Positions 24,040-32,345 of a DNA stretch of 64,000 nt are shown here, one piece after another (position 1 is the first letter of the stretch; each line of letters starts with the position of its first letter). The stretch comes from DASUCS01 sp041166745 (GTDB lineage Bacteria; Actinomycetota; Acidimicrobiia; Acidimicrobiales; JACDCH01). The translations under genes and the position numbers were made by a program. The stretch spans positions 124,001 to 188,000 of the forward strand of contig JBEEGH010000029.1 of assembly GCA_041166745.1 (NCBI GenBank), in the 5' to 3' direction. Under the pieces are notes generated by a model. It saw nothing but the letters and a program-made list of their open reading frames with translations. It was not told where the DNA came from and did no database searches.

Positions 24040-25281
24040 TCAGGTACGCGCCAGAACGAGGAGCGACACCGCAAGGGCTGGGACGGTCACGAGCGCGCCG
24101 ACAGAGCAGAAGCGTCGCACCGGCAGTCCCACGTCGAGGCGACGCAGGGTCGCGTAGAACAACAGACCGGCCAGCGAGCCGCTGGGCAGCAGGCGCGGGC
24201 CCAGGTCGCCGCCGATGAGGGCGGCCAGGATCGGCTGGTGGTCACCCGTGGGTGACGGCTGGATCGCGTTCAGGTTCAGCAACCCCATGGGGTGGTTGTT
24301 GATGACGGCCGATCCCAGCGCCGACGTCGCGCCGATGACCGCCACGTTTCCGCTTCGATAGAGATTCTGCAGCCCATCGACGACACCGGCGTTGCGAAGA
24401 CCGATTGCAATGACGAAAACGCCGGCGAGAAACAAAAGAACCTCCCAGGCGATGTCGGTCTTCACGATTTCCCGGTACGAGGCGGCATCGTGTCCAACAC
24501 ACAGCAAGCCGGCGATGGCGGCGCCGACGACCGCGACGATCCATACGGCGAGCCCGAGATAGGACGCGATCGGATAGGCGACCAGGATGGTCGCAATGAG
24601 AGCGAGAACGCTCAGCTGCGCCGCCGTCCATCGGGGAGGCGGCTCGACCGGCAACGCGACCACGGGCAGATCCCCGCGAAGCCGTCGCCCGAGGAAGTGC
24701 AACACCAGGAACGCGGCGATCCAGCCGGCGACCGCAACCGGCAGCATCCGCTCGGCGTAGGAGTTGAAACTCATCCCGGCGGACTGAGCCACGATGAGGT
24801 TCATCGGGTTCGACACCATCATCGGGGCGACGCCCGCCGCCATGAACACCACCAAGGCGAACCAAGCAGCCGCCTCGTTCGAGTCCGGGTACATCCGCCG
24901 GGCGAAGGACACCACGATGGGAACAGCGAGCAGAACCGCCGAGTCGTTGTTGAGCACCGCCGACGTGCCGAGGCCGAGAGCGTAGACAACCAAGAGCACA
25001 CGCTGCGGCGCACCTCGGGTCCACGGGATCATGCTGAGCGCGATGCGTTCGATCACTCCGAGACGACCCGCGGCCGCCGTCAGAACCATGATCGCGGCAA
25101 TGGTGACCACCGGTCGCCAGAGCACTCGTCCTGCCTCGACGAAATCGCCGCCGCGAAGAAACCCTGACGCAAGCAGCACCAAGATCGCAACCACTACGAC
25201 ATGAGACAGATTCAGCCGCGACCTGGCGCCACGTACAAGCGCCGCGGCCGCCGACCATGACGAAGGGTCGTGCTCAGCCAT
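24040..25281 (-). CDS. ArsB/NhaD-superfamily ion permease (putative arsenite or anion transporter)
   Basis: A 413-residue protein with about eleven to twelve membrane segments. The twice-repeated half-site pattern of the ion-transporter superfamily is visible: TSAVLNNDSAVLLAVPIVVS in the first half and GSAVINNHPMGLLNLNAI in the second. ArsB pumps carry a comparable asparagine-aspartate pair. No ArsR, ArsC or ArsA gene is close, so arsenite efflux is only one possibility; other anions or sodium exchange fit as well. ATG 25281 is the first start that leads directly into the cytoplasmic N-terminus MAEHDPSSWS. Confidence 0.72.
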   Translation of the reverse strand: MAEHDPSSWSAAAALVRGARSRLNLSHVVVVAILVLLASGFLRGGDFVEAGRVLWRPVVTIAAIMVLTAAAGRLGVIERIALSMIPWTRGAPQRVLLVVYALGLGTSAVLNNDSAVLLAVPIVVSFARRMYPDSNEAAAWFALVVFMAAGVAPMMVSNPMNLIVAQSAGMSFNSYAERMLPVAVAGWIAAFLVLHFLGRRLRGDLPVVALPVEPPPRWTAAQLSVLALIATILVAYPIASYLGLAVWIVAVVGAAIAGLLCVGHDAASYREIVKTDIAWEVLLFLAGVFVIAIGLRNAGVVDGLQNLYRSGNVAVIGATSALGSAVINNHPMGLLNLNAIQPSPTGDHQPILAALIGGDLGPRLLPSGSLAGLLFYATLRRLDVGLPVRRFCSVGALVTVPALAVSLLVLART

Positions 25282-25334
25282 CACATGGCGAGCGGGTTGT
25301 GCCGTGGACGAGGAGATCTCGTCGTCGTTGTTGC

Positions 25335-25628
25335 TCAGACGGCGCGGCTGGGCAGCGGAAGCAGGCCGACGTTGCGGCACTGGTCGGCGAGGGCCGACAG
25401 ATCTTCCACGTAACGGTCGCGATCGACATCGCCCGCGAGGTACGACCGGCGCAGGTCGAGGAACATGCCCTCGACGAGCAGATCGACGAGTTGCTCGAAC
25501 AGCCGACCCTGTAGCGCGTCGTCGCCCTCGACCAGCTGAATGGTGCACAGGACGTCGTCCTGCTCGGCACCCACTCGCTCGATCAATCGGTTCTGTGCGT
25601 CCACGGCATTCGATTTCGCCAAACGCAT
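25335..25628 (-). CDS. Hypothetical small protein
   Basis: A 97-residue, probably helical protein (MRLAKSNAVDAQNRLIERVG to the end LLPLPSRAV), with an acidic middle (QLVEGDDALQGRLFEQLVDL). ATG 25628 follows the purine-rich AAGGGAAGGAA. A longer frame reaches 25718 without a better start. It was not recognised. It is divergent from the SCO6745-like gene, separated by 88 nt, and lies upstream of the ArsB-like gene on the same strand. Confidence 0.55.
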   Translation of the reverse strand: MRLAKSNAVDAQNRLIERVGAEQDDVLCTIQLVEGDDALQGRLFEQLVDLLVEGMFLDLRRSYLAGDVDRDRYVEDLSALADQCRNVGLLPLPSRAV

Positions 25629-25716
25629 TCGGGGTTCCTTCCCTTCTTCCGAATTTGCCGTGTCAAACCCTGTGAAATGAGTCGCACGACCTAGGGCCGC
25701 ACTACGGTCCGGCGCC

Positions 25717-26553
25717 ATGGACCCAGAGTTGGCACGGAAGATGTCTCGGTCACTCGAGCCCTATCACGGGATCATCTACTTCTTGCCCGAAGCGTCCGAG
25801 TCCTACGCCAAGCTCGGCGTAACGGGCCGCGACGGCTACTTCGCCTCCCGGTCCGCGCCCCTCGGTGCGGTGACGGCAGGCGTGGTCGTCGCCACGTTCT
25901 TCAACTTCAACCCGACGCTCATCGAGCACGCCATCCCGAGCGCCTGGGAGACGACCACTCCCGCGGCCATGCTCGATGCCCGCCTCGAAGCGATCGATCG
26001 AGGGCTACGACGGCTGCTCGGTGATGCCGTGGAGAGCGCGGAGGTAGCGCGGGCCGCCGAACTCGCCCGCGTTGGTGCCGAGGGTTGCACGATCCCCGGA
26101 CGGCCGCTCTACGCGGGTCACGCCACCCTTCCGTGGCCAGCCGAGCCGCACCTCGCGTTGTGGCACGCGATCAGCCTCATTCGCGAGTTCCGCGGCGACG
26201 GCCACATCGCGTGCCTCGTGACCGAAGGGCTCGACGCCGTCGAAGCCTTGATCACCCACGCCGCTTCGGGCGCGGTTCCGCGCATCGCGCTGCAATCGAG
26301 TCGAGCCTGGTCCGACGAGGCGTGGAATGCGGGCATCGCCCGCCTGGCCGCTCGCGGGCTCGTCACCGACGACGGCGAGTTCACCCACGAGGGCACTGCA
26401 TTGCGCGAACGCATCGAAGATCAGACGGACGTGCTCGCGCTCCCGGCATGGGAGGCACTGGGTGAGAGCGGCTGCCATGAGCTGCGCGACCTCGTACGGC
26501 CGTGGAGCCGCGCGATCGTCGACAGCGGTGCGTTCGCGGTGTTGCCCGGCTGA
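25717..26553 (+). CDS. SCO6745-family protein
   Basis: A 278-residue protein typical of an actinobacterial family annotated as SCO6745 or SalK-like. The beginning DPELARKMSRSLEPYHGIIYFLP, the phrase GYFASRSAPLGAV and the middle LPWPAEPHLALWHAISLIRE are the parts I recognise. The C-terminal half (about 190-255) has a winged-helix look (WNAGIARLAARGLVTDDGEF). The function is unknown; a regulatory or ligand-binding role is suggested only by the fold impression. Confidence 0.7.
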   Translation: MDPELARKMSRSLEPYHGIIYFLPEASESYAKLGVTGRDGYFASRSAPLGAVTAGVVVATFFNFNPTLIEHAIPSAWETTTPAAMLDARLEAIDRGLRRLLGDAVESAEVARAAELARVGAEGCTIPGRPLYAGHATLPWPAEPHLALWHAISLIREFRGDGHIACLVTEGLDAVEALITHAASGAVPRIALQSSRAWSDEAWNAGIARLAARGLVTDDGEFTHEGTALRERIEDQTDVLALPAWEALGESGCHELRDLVRPWSRAIVDSGAFAVLPG

Positions 26554-26557
26554 CGAG

Positions 26558-26794
26558 TTACAGGTGAACGATCGGGCAGGTGAGCGTGCGGGTTATCCCG
26601 TCGATCATCTGCACGCGACTCACCACCATCTTTCCGAGCTCGTCGACTGAGGAGGCTTCGGCTCGGGCGATCACGTCGTAAGGACCCGTGACGTCCTCGG
26701 CCGAGACCACACCGTCGATGTCGGAGACCTCGGTCGCCACTTGCGCGGCCTTGCCCACTTCGGTCTGGATCAGGATGTACGCGCTGACAGGCAC
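26558..26794 (-). CDS. Stand-alone AsnC/Lrp-type ligand-binding (RAM) domain protein
   Basis: A 78-residue protein consisting only of the effector/oligomerisation domain of Lrp/AsnC regulators: AYILIQTEVGKAAQVATEVS, then VTGPYDVIARAEASSVDELG and a C-terminal strand ITRTLTCPIVHL. No helix-turn-helix is present. Stand-alone domains of this kind are thought to bind amino acids and assemble with full-length partners. It converges with the previous gene, the stops being 4 nt apart. Confidence 0.85.
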   Translation of the reverse strand: MPVSAYILIQTEVGKAAQVATEVSDIDGVVSAEDVTGPYDVIARAEASSVDELGKMVVSRVQMIDGITRTLTCPIVHL

Positions 26795-26863
26795 CGCGAA
26801 ACAGTAGACGCGGCGGCGCAGCCGACGACCCCAAAAGGGTGGGCGGTGGGGATGAGTGGTTCG

Positions 26864-27262
26864 TCATCTCCCGGCGACGAGCATCGCCCGGATACCGAGT
26901 CCCATGAGAAACAAGCTGCCGAAGCCGTAGACGAGATAGAGCCGATCGCGCACCCACGGAGACGTCGTCTTGTACGAGTACAGGATTCCGACGGCGATGA
27001 TGGCCACGAAGCCGTAGAACAAGTGGAACTGCGGCGGGTCGATCTTCTCGACGTTCACCAGGGCCACGCCGAGCCCGGCCTGCACGAAGATGGCCACCTC
27101 GACGAGGACGGTGAACCACCACAAGGCACGGGTGCGCAATGCGGGGATGCGGTGCGCGGCCAGCGCCCATCCACCCGCGAGCCCGTTACCGATGACGACG
27201 ACCCACGCCCACGCGCGGTGGACTTGGAAGAGAACCAGCGCGCCGAAGACGAAGGAACTGAT
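26864..27262 (-). CDS. Four-helix membrane protein with no standard start codon, in frame after the ferritin-like gene
   Basis: The translated frame from the codon after the upstream TAG reads LHLISSFVFGALVLFQVHRA and continues through four hydrophobic segments to MLVAGR. The first ATG/GTG/TTG is a TTG at 27139, after the first two helices. The start at ATC 27262 used here is a guess; CTG 27238, TTG 27139 or readthrough of the ferritin-like gene's TAG are alternatives. The composition (VEVAIFVQAGLGV, FYGFVAIIAVGILYSYK) is that of a genuine membrane protein. No family was recognised. Confidence 0.5.
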   Translation of the reverse strand: MSSFVFGALVLFQVHRAWAWVVVIGNGLAGGWALAAHRIPALRTRALWWFTVLVEVAIFVQAGLGVALVNVEKIDPPQFHLFYGFVAIIAVGILYSYKTTSPWVRDRLYLVYGFGSLFLMGLGIRAMLVAGR

Positions 27263-27271
27263 GAGGTGAAG

Positions 27272-28096
27272 CTATGCGGTGGCGGCGGCCGCGGTTTGCA
27301 TCGCCTGGGCCTCGGCGTATGCCTCGGCGGCCGTGTCGACCAGCTCAGAGATCTCGTCGTCGGAGAATCCGGCGAGGCTGCGGAACTTGCGAGCGAGGTG
27401 AACGGGGTTCTCCTCTTCCTCGCCGCGGAACCCGCCGAAGCTGAACAGCTTGTCGACGGCACGCTGGAATTCGAGCGCCTGCTGACGGCGCTCTGGATCC
27501 TTGTCGGTCAGGCGGCGCAGCCAGTCGGAGCCCATCTTCACGTGGGTGACCTCGTCGGCGAGCATCCAGTCCTCGCAGAAGTACAGAACAGGATCGGTGG
27601 TCGCTTCTCCGAAATCGCGCATCGTGTTGAACACATCGATGGCGAGACCTTCGAGCGCGCGATTCACACCGGTGAGGCGAAGTACCGGATCGGGATTGCA
27701 TGCGGCTTCGTAGAGCAGGACCTGCTCGCCGAACTCACCGATCGTGGAGCCCATGTGCTCGTTGAGCTTGCAGCTGATCTCGACGTGGCGAGCTTCGTCC
27801 CAGCATTGCCGGGCCATGTCGAGCTTCAGCGCGAACGGCGCTTCCTCGCGGCCGTCGCCCGTGTCGAAGTCCCAGCACGTACGACCGGCGCCTTCGAGCG
27901 CCTGGATCTCACCGACGAAGATGCCGTGCATCAGTCCACGAGCGCCGTCAGGAGCTTCGGCGTTCTCGATGCGGAACCCGCCTTGGCGCTTGTCGCTGTT
28001 GCTGGCGTTGCGCGGGTCGAAGATGACGTCTTCGATCTTGATCCGCTCGAAGCGCTCGTCTCGAGCCAACTCGTCAACCGGCAGGATCCGCTTCAT
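27272..28096 (-). CDS. Ferritin-like (diiron, DUF455-type) protein
   Basis: A 274-residue helical protein with a plausible diiron site: E in GEIQALEGAGR, DEARHVEISCKLNEHMG (the ExxH equivalent), E in RALEGLAIDVFN and DEVTHVKMGSDWLRR. This fits the ferritin-like/DUF455 superfamily; an oxidase or hydroxylase role is possible. ATG 28096 has GGGGGAGAG upstream. A palindrome of the TTGACY-N4-GGTCAA type lies 21 nt before the start, so control by a TetR-family repressor is likely. Its TAG stop is followed in the same frame by the membrane protein at 26864-27262. Confidence 0.75.
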   Translation of the reverse strand: MKRILPVDELARDERFERIKIEDVIFDPRNASNSDKRQGGFRIENAEAPDGARGLMHGIFVGEIQALEGAGRTCWDFDTGDGREEAPFALKLDMARQCWDEARHVEISCKLNEHMGSTIGEFGEQVLLYEAACNPDPVLRLTGVNRALEGLAIDVFNTMRDFGEATTDPVLYFCEDWMLADEVTHVKMGSDWLRRLTDKDPERRQQALEFQRAVDKLFSFGGFRGEEEENPVHLARKFRSLAGFSDDEISELVDTAAEAYAEAQAMQTAAAATA

Positions 28097-28117
28097 CCGT
28101 GAATCTCTCCCCCTGGG

Positions 28118-28135
28118 CTTGACTAACGGGTCAAG
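28118..28135. promoter_or_regulatory. TetR-type operator palindrome upstream of the ferritin-like gene
   Basis: CTTGACTAACGGGTCAAG is an inverted repeat with core TTGACT-AACG-GGTCAA, one mismatch from perfect. It has the same half-sites and spacer length as the palindrome at 43846-43869. It sits just upstream of the ribosome binding site of the ferritin-like gene. Confidence 0.6.
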
Positions 28136-28251
28136 AGTACCCGGCGACGGCGAACAAAGACCACCGGTCACCTGTCACGCAATGGCTCCCGCCCGACTCG
28201 GTTTGGGGGCACGATGGAGGACATGCGCACACCCCACTCCGGCGGAGGGGC

Positions 28252-29172
28252 ATGAGCGACCAGGGCCAGCCCGGATGGTGGCAGGCATCGGATGGTCGTT
28301 GGTACCCCGCCGACCAGCAGCCTGGCTACCAGCAGCCCGGGTACCAGCAGCCCGGCTACCAGCAGCCCGGGTACCAGCAGCCGAACCCGGAGGGCACGTG
28401 GGCTCCACCGGGCGGACCACCAGCGCCGGTGCCGCCGTTCGGCGCGCCGCCGCCGTTCCTCGGCACGCCGACGCCATCGCCGGCACGATCCCGGCCCTGG
28501 GTGATCGTGATCGTCGCAATCGCGGCGGTAGCCATCGTGGCAGTGGCGGTGGTGTTCCTAGTCGGCACGAAGGACACCAAGCGCAACTCCGCCGGCGCAC
28601 CCGCGGCCACCACCCTCGGCACGGCGGGGGTCACACCCGAAGGTTTCGCCGCGGTTGCCGATCCGAACGACGAATTCACGATCGCTTTTCCTTCTGACTG
28701 GACGGCCGCATCAACACGCGGCGACGTGAGCCACATCGGCGAGACGCTCATGCCCGACGACCCTGAGATCGCCGCGCGTCTCGATCAAATCGCCGGCGGA
28801 ATCCTGCCGAGAAGCGCGGTGATGCTCGGCTTTCTGCGTGACGATCTCACGCGAGGTCGCTCGTTCGCCACCAACATGAATGTGATACCGACCGCGATCG
28901 ACCCCAGCCTTTCCCTGGACATGATCGTCGACCAATCGACACAAGGCCTCGAACGCTTCGGCGCGGAGATCCACTCGACAGAATCGACGACGTTGGCCAA
29001 CGGGCCGGCAAAGCGGGTCCGGTACACCCTCACATCAGCCGGAGTCGATGGCGTCCAGTACTACGTGCTCACCCGCGGGCAGATCTGGGTCCTCACGTTC
29101 AGCACACAGGATCTCGAGGCGTTGTCCGCGGAGTTCGAACAGATCGCCCGCACCTTCGTCGTGAACACCTGA
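28252..29172 (+). CDS. DUF2510-type membrane-anchored protein with PGYQQ repeats
   Basis: A 306-residue protein. The N-terminus GWWQASDGRWYP is the DUF2510 motif common at the start of actinobacterial envelope proteins. It is followed by four QQPGY repeats, a proline-rich linker, one membrane helix (about 81-104, VIVIVAIAAVAIVAVAVVFL) and a C-terminal domain of about 180 residues outside the membrane (FTIAFPSDWTAAS to FEQIARTFVV), which resembles PsbP/LpqN-like folds. ATG 28252 follows GGCGGAGGGG. The function is unknown. Confidence 0.72.
   Translation: MSDQGQPGWWQASDGRWYPADQQPGYQQPGYQQPGYQQPGYQQPNPEGTWAPPGGPPAPVPPFGAPPPFLGTPTPSPARSRPWVIVIVAIAAVAIVAVAVVFLVGTKDTKRNSAGAPAATTLGTAGVTPEGFAAVADPNDEFTIAFPSDWTAASTRGDVSHIGETLMPDDPEIAARLDQIAGGILPRSAVMLGFLRDDLTRGRSFATNMNVIPTAIDPSLSLDMIVDQSTQGLERFGAEIHSTESTTLANGPAKRVRYTLTSAGVDGVQYYVLTRGQIWVLTFSTQDLEALSAEFEQIARTFVVNT
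28315..28374 (+). repeat. Four 15-bp coding tandem repeats (QQPGY)
   Basis: Four copies of CAGCAGCCnGGnTAC encode QQPGY. The copies differ only at synonymous positions, which points to recent expansion or to selection on the peptide. Confidence 0.85.
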
Positions 29173-29185
29173 CGATCAACCGTCG

Positions 29186-31474
29186 CTACTGCTCCGACAT
29201 GATCGCTTCGAATTCGGCCTCCGGATCGCGGTAGGGCTCTCCGCTCACATCGACGACGACACGGCGCAATGTGCCGGTGAACGGGAACGGCGCGGTGTAG
29301 CCAGGCGCCACAGGCGGACCTTGCTCCCACCCGCACGTGATGCCCCCACCCGTGAGGGAGTGACGAACGGGCGTCAGGCGCTCGATGAGCCCCTCCCCCA
29401 CGACTCGGCCGTCGATGAGCAGCTTCGCCGTTGCCTTGAAGTCGCCGGCCGTGAAGAACGACATGGCGAGCTGGTGCGGGCCAGGCGAAACGACCTCGTC
29501 GCTTTCAACCACCGCGCAGACCTTGCCGACGTAGTTGTGCGCGTACCGCAGGCGTCCGTCGAGCACGTGGAACGACCAGCCGCCGAGCGTCGTGCCCATC
29601 GCCAGCAAGACACCTTCGACGGCCGGTGCGCCGTCGGGAACCTCGACGTCGGCCGCCACGACGTGCGAGCGATTGCGGACATTCACCGTCACGCCCTCGG
29701 GCACGATCGACCCGCCTGGCCAGTACACGTACCGCGCATGATTCGAAAACGGTCGCCTCGGCGCGAGCAACGCCGCGATCGGACGATTGTCGAGCGGCAG
29801 CACGTTGTAGCGCTCCGCCTGTTCCCACCACAGCGCGACGAGCTCCGCGAGCACGTCGGGATGCTCCGCGGCAACGTCGGTGCACTCCGAGAGATCGTCG
29901 GCGACGCGGTAGAGCTCCCAGACGTCGTCCTCGAACGGCGCGTTCGGATCGAGGCCGTCGTCGTACAAGGGGCCGAGCGGCTTGAACGTCACCGCCTTCC
30001 AACCGTCGTGGTAGAGACCCCGGCTCCCGAACATCTCGAAGTACTGCGTCGTGTGTCGTCCTGGTGCATCGCCGTCGTCGAGGAGGTACCTGAAGCTCGT
30101 GCCGTCGATCGGGGCCTGCGCGACGCTGGCGATCTCGTCCGGAGCCTCGATACCGATCAGGTCCAGCACGGTCGGCAGCACGTCGATGGCGTGGGCGAAC
30201 TGGTGACGGATCGCGTCACGGCTGGCGATGCGCGCCGGCCAGTTGATGATGCAGGGGTCGGCGATGCCGCCCTCGTGCACCTCGCGCTTCCAGCGACGGA
30301 AGGGCGTGTTGCCGGCCATCGTCCAGCCCCACGGGTAGTTGTTGTGTGCCGTCGGCGTACCGAGCTCGTCGATCCGGCGTCGCAGCTCACCGGCCGACGG
30401 CGGAGCGCCGTTCCACAACCGGCTGTCGTTGATCGAGCCGCGTGCGCCGCCCTCCGCGCTGGCTCCGTTGTCGGAGATGAGAACGACGAGCGTGTTGTCG
30501 CGCTCCCCGAGTTGCTCGACGAACGCCAACACGCGACCGATCTGGTCGTCGGCGTGTGACAGGAACCCTGCGAAGCACTCCATGAACCGGGCTGCGACCC
30601 GTTGGTCTTCTGACTCCAAGCTGTCCCATGCCGGCACCCACGACGGACGCGGTGACAGCTGCGTGCTGCCTGGAAGAAGACCCAGCTCGAGTTGCCGCGC
30701 GAACGTTGTTTCGCGCCACGCGTCCCAGCCGCCGTCGAACTGTCCGCGGTAGCGGTCGATCCACTCCGCCGGCGCGTGGTGCGGCGAATGACAGGCGCCG
30801 GTGGCGAAGTAGAGGAAGAACGGCTTGTCTCTTTCCACCGATCGCAGCTCACCGAGGTAACGGATGGCGCGGTCGGCGAGATCGACGCTGAGGTGATAGC
30901 CGTCCTCGGGACTCGACGGTGGGCGAACGGCGTGATTGTCCTGAAACAGCGTCGGCACGAACTGATGCGTCTCGCCGCCGTGGAATCCGTACCAGCGCTG
31001 AAAGCCACGCCCGCACGGCCAGGTGTCGCGCGGCGCGACCATGTGCGTCTCGTCCTCCGGCGTCAGGTGCCACTTTCCGACGGCCATCGGCACGTACCCG
31101 TTCGCCGCGAGGATCTCCGACATGAAGCCGTTCTCGCGAGGCACGCGCCCCCAGTAGCCGGGAAAGCCAACGGCGAGATCCGCGACTCGGCCCATGGCGT
31201 TCGAGTGATGGTTCCGCCCGGTCAGCAGGCAGGCGCGGGTGGGCGAGCACAGCGACGTGGTGTGGAAATTCGAGAGGCGGACACCGCCTGACGCGAGGCG
31301 ATCGATGTTCGGCGTGGCGATGTCGGACCCATAGCAACCGAGTTGGGCGTAGCCGACATCGTCGAGCACCACGACGAGCACGTTCGGCGCGCCCTCGGGC
31401 GCCGAAGGCTCGGGTGGCCACCAGGCCGTCGATTCCCGCCAACTCGGACCGATGACCCCACCGAACTCACTCAT
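29186..31474 (-). CDS. Arylsulfatase
   Basis: A 762-residue sulfatase of the large actinobacterial type. The formylglycine motif C76-S-P-T-R80 (SLCSPTRACLLTGR) is intact, and metal ligands are seen in VVVLDDVGYAQLG, VGKWHLTP and LVVLISDNGASAEGG. A C-terminal beta-rich extension follows the catalytic domain (about 570-760). No signal peptide is evident, so it is probably cytosolic. It needs a formylglycine-generating enzyme, which is not in this window. It is divergent from the small zinc-ribbon gene across about 200 nt containing a palindrome. Confidence 0.93.
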   Translation of the reverse strand: MSEFGGVIGPSWRESTAWWPPEPSAPEGAPNVLVVVLDDVGYAQLGCYGSDIATPNIDRLASGGVRLSNFHTTSLCSPTRACLLTGRNHHSNAMGRVADLAVGFPGYWGRVPRENGFMSEILAANGYVPMAVGKWHLTPEDETHMVAPRDTWPCGRGFQRWYGFHGGETHQFVPTLFQDNHAVRPPSSPEDGYHLSVDLADRAIRYLGELRSVERDKPFFLYFATGACHSPHHAPAEWIDRYRGQFDGGWDAWRETTFARQLELGLLPGSTQLSPRPSWVPAWDSLESEDQRVAARFMECFAGFLSHADDQIGRVLAFVEQLGERDNTLVVLISDNGASAEGGARGSINDSRLWNGAPPSAGELRRRIDELGTPTAHNNYPWGWTMAGNTPFRRWKREVHEGGIADPCIINWPARIASRDAIRHQFAHAIDVLPTVLDLIGIEAPDEIASVAQAPIDGTSFRYLLDDGDAPGRHTTQYFEMFGSRGLYHDGWKAVTFKPLGPLYDDGLDPNAPFEDDVWELYRVADDLSECTDVAAEHPDVLAELVALWWEQAERYNVLPLDNRPIAALLAPRRPFSNHARYVYWPGGSIVPEGVTVNVRNRSHVVAADVEVPDGAPAVEGVLLAMGTTLGGWSFHVLDGRLRYAHNYVGKVCAVVESDEVVSPGPHQLAMSFFTAGDFKATAKLLIDGRVVGEGLIERLTPVRHSLTGGGITCGWEQGPPVAPGYTAPFPFTGTLRRVVVDVSGEPYRDPEAEFEAIMSEQ

Positions 31475-31595
31475 CCGTGCAGTCTGTCTATGGTTTGGGG
31501 CGTGTGCATGCAGTGTGTCGCGAACTCTGCGCCGTTTGTGGCCGGAGCCCTCGGAGGGTTACGGGTGATGGGCGCGCGGGCACGGCGACATCCGC

Positions 31596-31618
31596 TTCGG
31601 ATCAGGGGTAGATCCGAA
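31596..31618. promoter_or_regulatory. Perfect 8-bp inverted repeat, possible operator
   Basis: TTCGGATC and GATCCGAA flank a 7-nt spacer (AGGGGTA) in the 202-nt divergent gap between the sulfatase and the zinc-ribbon gene. It could be an operator or a leader hairpin of the latter. Apart from this and the ribosome binding site, nothing was recognised in 31475-31676. Confidence 0.4.
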
Positions 31619-31676
31619 CCACGGTTGGGTACGCAGTCAACGACAGACAGCGGGCGAGACCAAGGAGATCCTCGGA

Positions 31677-31871
31677 ATGCAAGTCCGCTTGAGGCCACGA
31701 CGGAAGCCAGCCTCGACGTCGTTCACTGAGCAGACCGTGGTCCTGCCGAACGTCTGCCCGCAGTGCGGGGGCCCCGGGTATCTCGAACACATCAATCTCG
31801 TGCACGAGACCAAGACGCAGACCTGTCGGAACTGCAACCTACTCTGGGACTCCGCCATCGCCGAGGTCTGA
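31677..31871 (+). CDS. Small zinc-ribbon protein
   Basis: A 64-residue protein with a basic N-terminus (MQVRLRPRRK) and two cysteine pairs, VCPQCGGPG and TCRNCNLLWDS, spaced to form a zinc ribbon. ATG 31677 is preceded by AAGGAG. No family was recognised; the fold suggests RNA, ribosome or polymerase contact. It converges on the Ddn-like gene, 12 nt away. Confidence 0.68.
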   Translation: MQVRLRPRRKPASTSFTEQTVVLPNVCPQCGGPGYLEHINLVHETKTQTCRNCNLLWDSAIAEV

Positions 31872-31883
31872 CGACCCCGCCGC

Positions 31884-32318
31884 TCACTTTCGCTCGAGGA
31901 CGATCACCGGGATGTCGCGCTCGGTCTTCGCCTGGTACTCGTCGTAGGCGGGCCAGATCTTCGCCATCGCCGGCCACAGGCGAGCCTTCTCCTCGGCCGT
32001 GGCGGTGTGTGCGGTGGCGTCGAAGCGCTCCGCACCGACCTGCACCCCGACGTTCGGATCCTCGACGAGATTGAGGTACCAGAGGGGGTTGTTGGCGTGT
32101 CCGCCTCGGGAAGCGACGATGACGTGATCGTCGCCGTCCTTTCCGTAGATCAACGCATTGCGACGGAGACGGCCTGACCGCCGGCCCCGGGTGGTGAGAA
32201 CGAGGGTCGGCACACCCATCCATTCATGCCCGTCCTCGCCGTCGCTCTCCACGTAGCGCCGGGTGTGGTCCGCCACCCAATCGAGCGCGCTGTCCAAGGA
32301 CTCCTCGGTGCCTGACAT
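31884..32318 (-). CDS. Ddn-like deazaflavin (F420)-dependent nitroreductase family protein
   Basis: A 144-residue split-barrel protein. VLTTRGRRSGRLRRNALIY, VIVASRGGHANNPLWYLNL and the C-terminal KIWPAYDEYQAKTERDIPV are the family landmarks of Ddn/F420H2-dependent quinone reductases. It would use reduced F420 to reduce quinones or nitro compounds. ATG 32318 gives the usual length of about 150. It is divergent from the AAA ATPase with a 27-nt gap. Confidence 0.9.
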   Translation of the reverse strand: MSGTEESLDSALDWVADHTRRYVESDGEDGHEWMGVPTLVLTTRGRRSGRLRRNALIYGKDGDDHVIVASRGGHANNPLWYLNLVEDPNVGVQVGAERFDATAHTATAEEKARLWPAMAKIWPAYDEYQAKTERDIPVIVLERK

Positions 32319-32345
32319 CTCGAGGATGCTAGAAGGACCGAGCAC

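Noticed and set aside
24040..25281. Arsenic resistance operon
   Set aside because: Only an ArsB-like permease is present. No arsR, arsC, arsA or ACR3 gene lies near, so naming the substrate would be unsupported.
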